Below are positions 60,585-64,000 of a DNA stretch of 64,000 bases, in pieces; position 1 is the first letter of the stretch, and each line of letters starts with the position of its first letter. The stretch is taken from NCBI GenBank assembly GCA_017533485.1, contig JAFXIC010000054.1:24525-88524 (forward strand), written 5' to 3'. The notes under the pieces were generated by a model. It was given only the letters and a program-made list of their open reading frames with translations. It searched no databases and had not been told where the DNA came from. Both the position numbers and the translations under genes were made by a program. The DNA comes from Oscillospiraceae bacterium. Lineage in GTDB: Bacteria > Bacillota > Clostridia > Oscillospirales > Ruminococcaceae.

Positions 60585-62534
60585 ATGAATAAAATCCGTT
60601 CTTTCTGTCGCCGTGCCGCAGCCGCTATGAGCTGTGTCCTGACGCTTACCATGCTGCCCGATGTTCCGTCCGCTTCTGCCGCAGAAACTGTCCTGACTGT
60701 CGGTCAGAACGGAATGTATCATACCGTTTCCGATGCCGTAAGCGCTGCCGCAGCGCAATCCCCGGCATCCGAAGCGAACCGTGTGACTATCGCAATCGAA
60801 CCCGGTACCTACCGTGAACAGCTCCTCATCAATACGCCTTACCTCACCTTCGCAAACAGCAATCCTGCACAGGGCGATGTGGTGCTGACCTGGTATTACG
60901 GGATCGGATATCAGTATTATTCCTGTAAAGACGGCTACTATCACGCGCAATCGGCTGCCTCCAAGTCCCAGAAAGGCACCCCCGATCGCTGGGGAACCGC
61001 CGTCCGCCTCCAGAGCGGTGCAAAATATTTCCGCGCGGAAAATATTACCTTCGAAAACAGCTTTAACCGCTATGTCACAGCAGAAGAAATCGCCGACGGC
61101 GTACAGCCGACCGGCGAAACCATTACCGTCCAGCGCTACGGCGGCATGGACGCTAAAACCAAAACCGCAACCGAACGTGCAGCGGCACTTTGTGTCGAAG
61201 CTGACCGCTGTGAATTCTATCAATGCACTTTCCTCAGCAGTCAGGATACGCTCTATACCGCTTCGCCTGCCTATTTCCGAAGCTGTAAAATCCAGGGCAA
61301 CACCGATTATATCTTCGGAAGCGGCGATGTTGTTTTCGACAACTGTGAGCTTTCCTTCGCCGGATATACCGACCGCGGCGTCGGCGGCTATATTACTGCC
61401 GCCCGTCAGCAGGAAAAAGGCTATCTGTTCTGGAACTGTACCGTAACCGCCGCGCCCAATATGATTGCGGCATCCGGCTATTTCGGAAGACCATGGCGCG
61501 ATACCGCTAAGGTCTTATTCTATCAGACGTCCCTCCAGCATGAAAATATCATCACCGGTGCCGGCTGGACATCTATGAGCGGTGTCGAACCAACACAGGC
61601 AACCTTCCGTGAATACCATACCAAAACCATCTCCGGCGGCGTCGTCAATACCGGAAACCGCGTCTGGGGAACGGTTCTGAATACCTGTGACGCATCCAGA
61701 GAATCCTACTTAAACGGCTGGGTTCCCCACTACTTTGATGCCACGGGTTCCTCTCTCCTCCCTGCCGCACCCGCTATGTCCTTAAAGGCAACGCTTCGTG
61801 CCGATCAGCTTCCAAGCGGTACCTATTCCAGTGACTATTCCTGTGACGCGACCTTTACCCTCCGCGCAAACAATGCAGACGCGGTCATTTCCATCGACAA
61901 TGGCGAGAAAACCTCTGTCGATGCCGCCGTCACCAGCACACAGCGCATCAAGCTCGGCGGTGCCGGCTCCACGGATAACCGCTCTATCCGGATTTCTGCT
62001 CGCAACAAAGGTCTTGTCCGGATTTACGCCATGTCCTCCAACAGCGAAACGACCCGCACCTTACAGCTTCTGGATGAAACCGGAACCGTCCTCGATTCTG
62101 TGGACGGTGTTTCCGGAACCGAGCTGAAATCATTCGAATTTGAGATTCCTGCCGTTGGCTATTATTATCTCGCGTCTGCGGCAAGCGGTATCAACGTCTA
62201 TCAGGTCATGCTCTATCAGACCGGTGATGACGAGGAGCTTCCCATCTTTACCACCGCCACCACTGCCACAACCACTACGACAACTACGACCACCACGACA
62301 ACAACCGATACAACCACTCCACAGCTGCCGTCCGGTATGACACACAAGGGCGACGCAAACTGTGACGATACGGTTGATATTTCGGATGTGATTCTCGTCA
62401 GCCGGATTGCGGCAGAAGATACCACTGTTACACTCTCACCACAGGGCGCGATCAATGCGAACTGTGACGGCGACGATAAGCTCAGTGCGGGTGATGCACT
62501 CTATATCCTCCGCATCGTAGCAAAGCTCATCTAA
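60585..62534 (+). CDS. Cellulosomal pectinesterase (CE8) with accessory domain and dockerin
   Basis: The 649-residue secreted enzyme removes methyl groups from pectin. A signal peptide (about 1-31) precedes the CE8 beta-helix (about 33-385). The catalytic motifs are SSQDTLYT, GNTDYIFGSGD with the two Asp, and YFGRPWRDT with the Arg and Trp. A beta-rich domain (about 395-545) that resembles a carbohydrate-binding module follows, then a Thr-rich linker. The dockerin (about 586-648) has KGDANCDDTVDISDVIL. GGGAGG lies 11 bases before ATG 60585. The earlier in-frame GTG at 60450 lies in the leader. It is next to the scaffoldin-like gene, which supports a joint cellulosome role. Confidence 0.93.
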   Translation: MNKIRSFCRRAAAAMSCVLTLTMLPDVPSASAAETVLTVGQNGMYHTVSDAVSAAAAQSPASEANRVTIAIEPGTYREQLLINTPYLTFANSNPAQGDVVLTWYYGIGYQYYSCKDGYYHAQSAASKSQKGTPDRWGTAVRLQSGAKYFRAENITFENSFNRYVTAEEIADGVQPTGETITVQRYGGMDAKTKTATERAAALCVEADRCEFYQCTFLSSQDTLYTASPAYFRSCKIQGNTDYIFGSGDVVFDNCELSFAGYTDRGVGGYITAARQQEKGYLFWNCTVTAAPNMIAASGYFGRPWRDTAKVLFYQTSLQHENIITGAGWTSMSGVEPTQATFREYHTKTISGGVVNTGNRVWGTVLNTCDASRESYLNGWVPHYFDATGSSLLPAAPAMSLKATLRADQLPSGTYSSDYSCDATFTLRANNADAVISIDNGEKTSVDAAVTSTQRIKLGGAGSTDNRSIRISARNKGLVRIYAMSSNSETTRTLQLLDETGTVLDSVDGVSGTELKSFEFEIPAVGYYYLASAASGINVYQVMLYQTGDDEELPIFTTATTATTTTTTTTTTTTTDTTTPQLPSGMTHKGDANCDDTVDISDVILVSRIAAEDTTVTLSPQGAINANCDGDDKLSAGDALYILRIVAKLI

Positions 62535-62557
62535 TGCGTTCAAACCACCTTTCAATA

Positions 62558-62599
62558 AAAACAACCGACTGTATGATATCGTACAGTCGGTTGTTTTTA
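62558..62599 (+). terminator. Terminator of the pectinesterase gene
   Basis: AACAACCGACTGTA and TACAGTCGGTTGTT form a long stem with ten loop bases; TTTTT follows. The arms share ACCGACTGT with the terminator of the preceding gene. Confidence 0.92.
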
Positions 62600-62615
62600 T
62601 ATCAGTCAGCAGAAT

Positions 62616-64000
62616 TCATTGCTCGGCAATAGCCCAGAAATTCGTACTGTAATACGATGTATTCCGCATAATCTCATCCAGGAACGCTTTCTCTCCCATC
62701 TCTTCGCATAATGTCGGTGTTTCAGAGAACAGATCTGTTCCGAGACCCAGTCGATCGCCTTTGATTTCTACACCAATTGCAGAAAGTGTTGTCGGAAACA
62801 TATCCATAGTTGTAAACAAACGATTTTTATCCTGTTCCGGAACCTTTCTGGCATTGATAATACAGTTATAAGTTGTTCGGGTATAGGAATCATCGTCCAT
62901 TTTCTGTACAATGTCTCCGGTTTCCATCAAATGATCGCCAACAAGAATAATTACTGTATCTTCAAAAAATTCCTGTTCCTTCAACCAGTTGATAAAGTTT
63001 CCGGTTTGTTTGCTGGTACAGCGAATGGCAGCTTCCAGCTGATCTCCGATTGATGGATCACACTGCTCGCAACGATAGCCGTTCTCCGACCCGTGCGTAT
63101 CAGCCGTATAAAGTGTGACACAAAACGGATTCGGTTCCTTAGAAAGCTTCGTAATTCTCTCCTTGGCATATTCAAACAGCTTCGTATCTTCATAGCCCCA
63201 CATCGCATAATAGTCTTCCGGTAGCACACCATCTTGAATTGCTTGGTAGTGGTCAAAAATTACACTGTTCTCATATTGTCCCACATAATTTCGATAACCG
63301 GCAAACCGTGCATCCTCTCCGCGGATAAACATCTGGTTATAGCCGTTATCGTAAAGAATATCTTCCAGCCGCATCAGTCCGGGAAGTACCTTTTCCGCTC
63401 GATTGATGTCCTGTACATACGGATCATCCGCATATTCACGATAAGACGTCATATATGTCGGAATAACCAGCGGAACACCGCCGGTCTGCGCAACTGTCGA
63501 AGCCATCGTATATGCAACATTATCAAAAAAGACAGATTGGCCGGCAATAGATATATTGTAGGAAAAATTGAGGTTGTCTTTTGCAAGCTGAAGCAGCTCC
63601 GGCATCAAATCGGTATCCAGACATCCGCCATTTTCCTTTGTGGTGTAGGAAAATTCATAGGACTCCAGATACAGATAAATCAGATTCGGCTTATCCTCAG
63701 GAAATGCAAGAAGCGTCCCCTCGGGTTTTACATAATGTTGCTCATAGATTTCTGTAAAACGCAGGCTGGATATCAGGTATATATCCAATCCGACAGATCG
63801 TTCCAGCACAAATGCAGTGCAAAGCAGAAAACACAATACGATCCGGATCGTATATTTTCGGATTTTTCCTACAATTGAGATCTGTATCTGTTGTTTTCCA
63901 TCCAGAGATGTGGCATGAATACTATCCGAATTGTACCGCCTGAGGTACGCAAGATAAAACAGAATCGTTGCAGTTACTGCAAGCACTGCATATAGAAAGA
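62616..64000 (-). CDS. LTA synthase/sulfatase-family protein (5' end beyond window)
   Basis: The frame is open to the window edge, so the N-terminus is missing. The first visible residues are membrane-spanning (two hydrophobic segments in about the first 70 residues). The extracellular sulfatase-like domain has LIYLYLESYEFS with the metal Glu, SIAGQSVFFDN in the nucleophile region, ADTHGSENG, and LVGDHLMETG with the Asp-His metal pair. The usual T in the nucleophile position cannot be placed with certainty; Ser in GQS is the closest. It resembles the phosphoglycerol transferases (LtaS/MdoB). It is convergent with the pectinesterase gene. Confidence 0.85.
   Translation of the reverse strand, partial: FLYAVLAVTATILFYLAYLRRYNSDSIHATSLDGKQQIQISIVGKIRKYTIRIVLCFLLCTAFVLERSVGLDIYLISSLRFTEIYEQHYVKPEGTLLAFPEDKPNLIYLYLESYEFSYTTKENGGCLDTDLMPELLQLAKDNLNFSYNISIAGQSVFFDNVAYTMASTVAQTGGVPLVIPTYMTSYREYADDPYVQDINRAEKVLPGLMRLEDILYDNGYNQMFIRGEDARFAGYRNYVGQYENSVIFDHYQAIQDGVLPEDYYAMWGYEDTKLFEYAKERITKLSKEPNPFCVTLYTADTHGSENGYRCEQCDPSIGDQLEAAIRCTSKQTGNFINWLKEQEFFEDTVIILVGDHLMETGDIVQKMDDDSYTRTTYNCIINARKVPEQDKNRLFTTMDMFPTTLSAIGVEIKGDRLGLGTDLFSETPTLCEEMGEKAFLDEIMRNTSYYSTNFWAIAEQ

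Overview
The window looks like chromosome of an anaerobic, cellulosome-forming member of the Ruminococcaceae (Ruminococcus flavefaciens / R. champanellensis type). The evidence is six secreted proteins with dockerin modules, one of which also carries cohesin-like modules. There are also two GH5 glucanases, a CE8 pectinesterase, Thr-rich linkers, Gram-positive cell-wall genes (class A PBP, D,D-carboxypeptidase, two LtaS-type enzymes, a sortase), GatCAB-type genes and a SufCB-only iron-sulfur set. Species assignment is inference. No plasmid, phage, IS or CRISPR sequence was seen.

Layout. 1-1.9 kb: end of a zinc-ribbon gene, ispD, ispF and a GNAT gene on +. 1.9-6.9 kb: leftward operon pbp1A, THUMP methyltransferase, lysA. 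7.1-8.3 kb: a BofC-C-like exported protein and a membrane protein on +. 8.4-17.4 kb: a leftward arginine cluster in the order argG, argH, small membrane protein, argC, argJ, argB, argD, LURP-like, argF. It has a good promoter and probable ArgR boxes in front and a terminator behind. 17.5-29 kb: two paralogous dockerin-CAP proteins, hpt, a large anchored unknown, then an AraC regulator divergent from a GH5-CBM-dockerin cellulase and a dockerin/Cthe_2159/CotH protein.

29.4-29.6 kb holds a free-standing transcription unit with promoter and terminator but no credible protein: a candidate small RNA. 29.7-32.7 kb is gatC-gatA-gatB, in which GatA has lost two of its three catalytic residues. 32.8-42.9 kb: LtaS-like protein, D,D-carboxypeptidase, SPFH protein, an unsecreted GH5, a second CotH protein, a membrane protein and an SGNH hydrolase. 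43-45 kb: split transketolase. 45-53.2 kb, all leftward: a VanY-like protein without its zinc histidines, PspA, the FTR-thioredoxin-SufC-SufB operon, a cyclophilin, and a three-gene sortase locus. 53.3 kb: tRNA-Arg(ACG). 53.7-58.2 kb: aconitase, two tandemly duplicated small membrane proteins, isocitrate dehydrogenase, Rex. 58.3-62.5 kb: a scaffoldin-like cohesin/dockerin protein and a dockerin pectinesterase with a structured leader. The window ends inside another LtaS-like gene.

How the genes fit together: the dockerin and cohesin proteins point to a surface complex acting on cellulose and pectin. Aconitase and isocitrate dehydrogenase give 2-oxoglutarate, hence glutamate, which feeds the arginine cluster. 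Rex can tie this to NADH state. FTR, thioredoxin and SufCB form one redox/Fe-S unit. Most promoters seen are TTGACA-like, a 17-bp spacer, and TGG directly before the -10 box.
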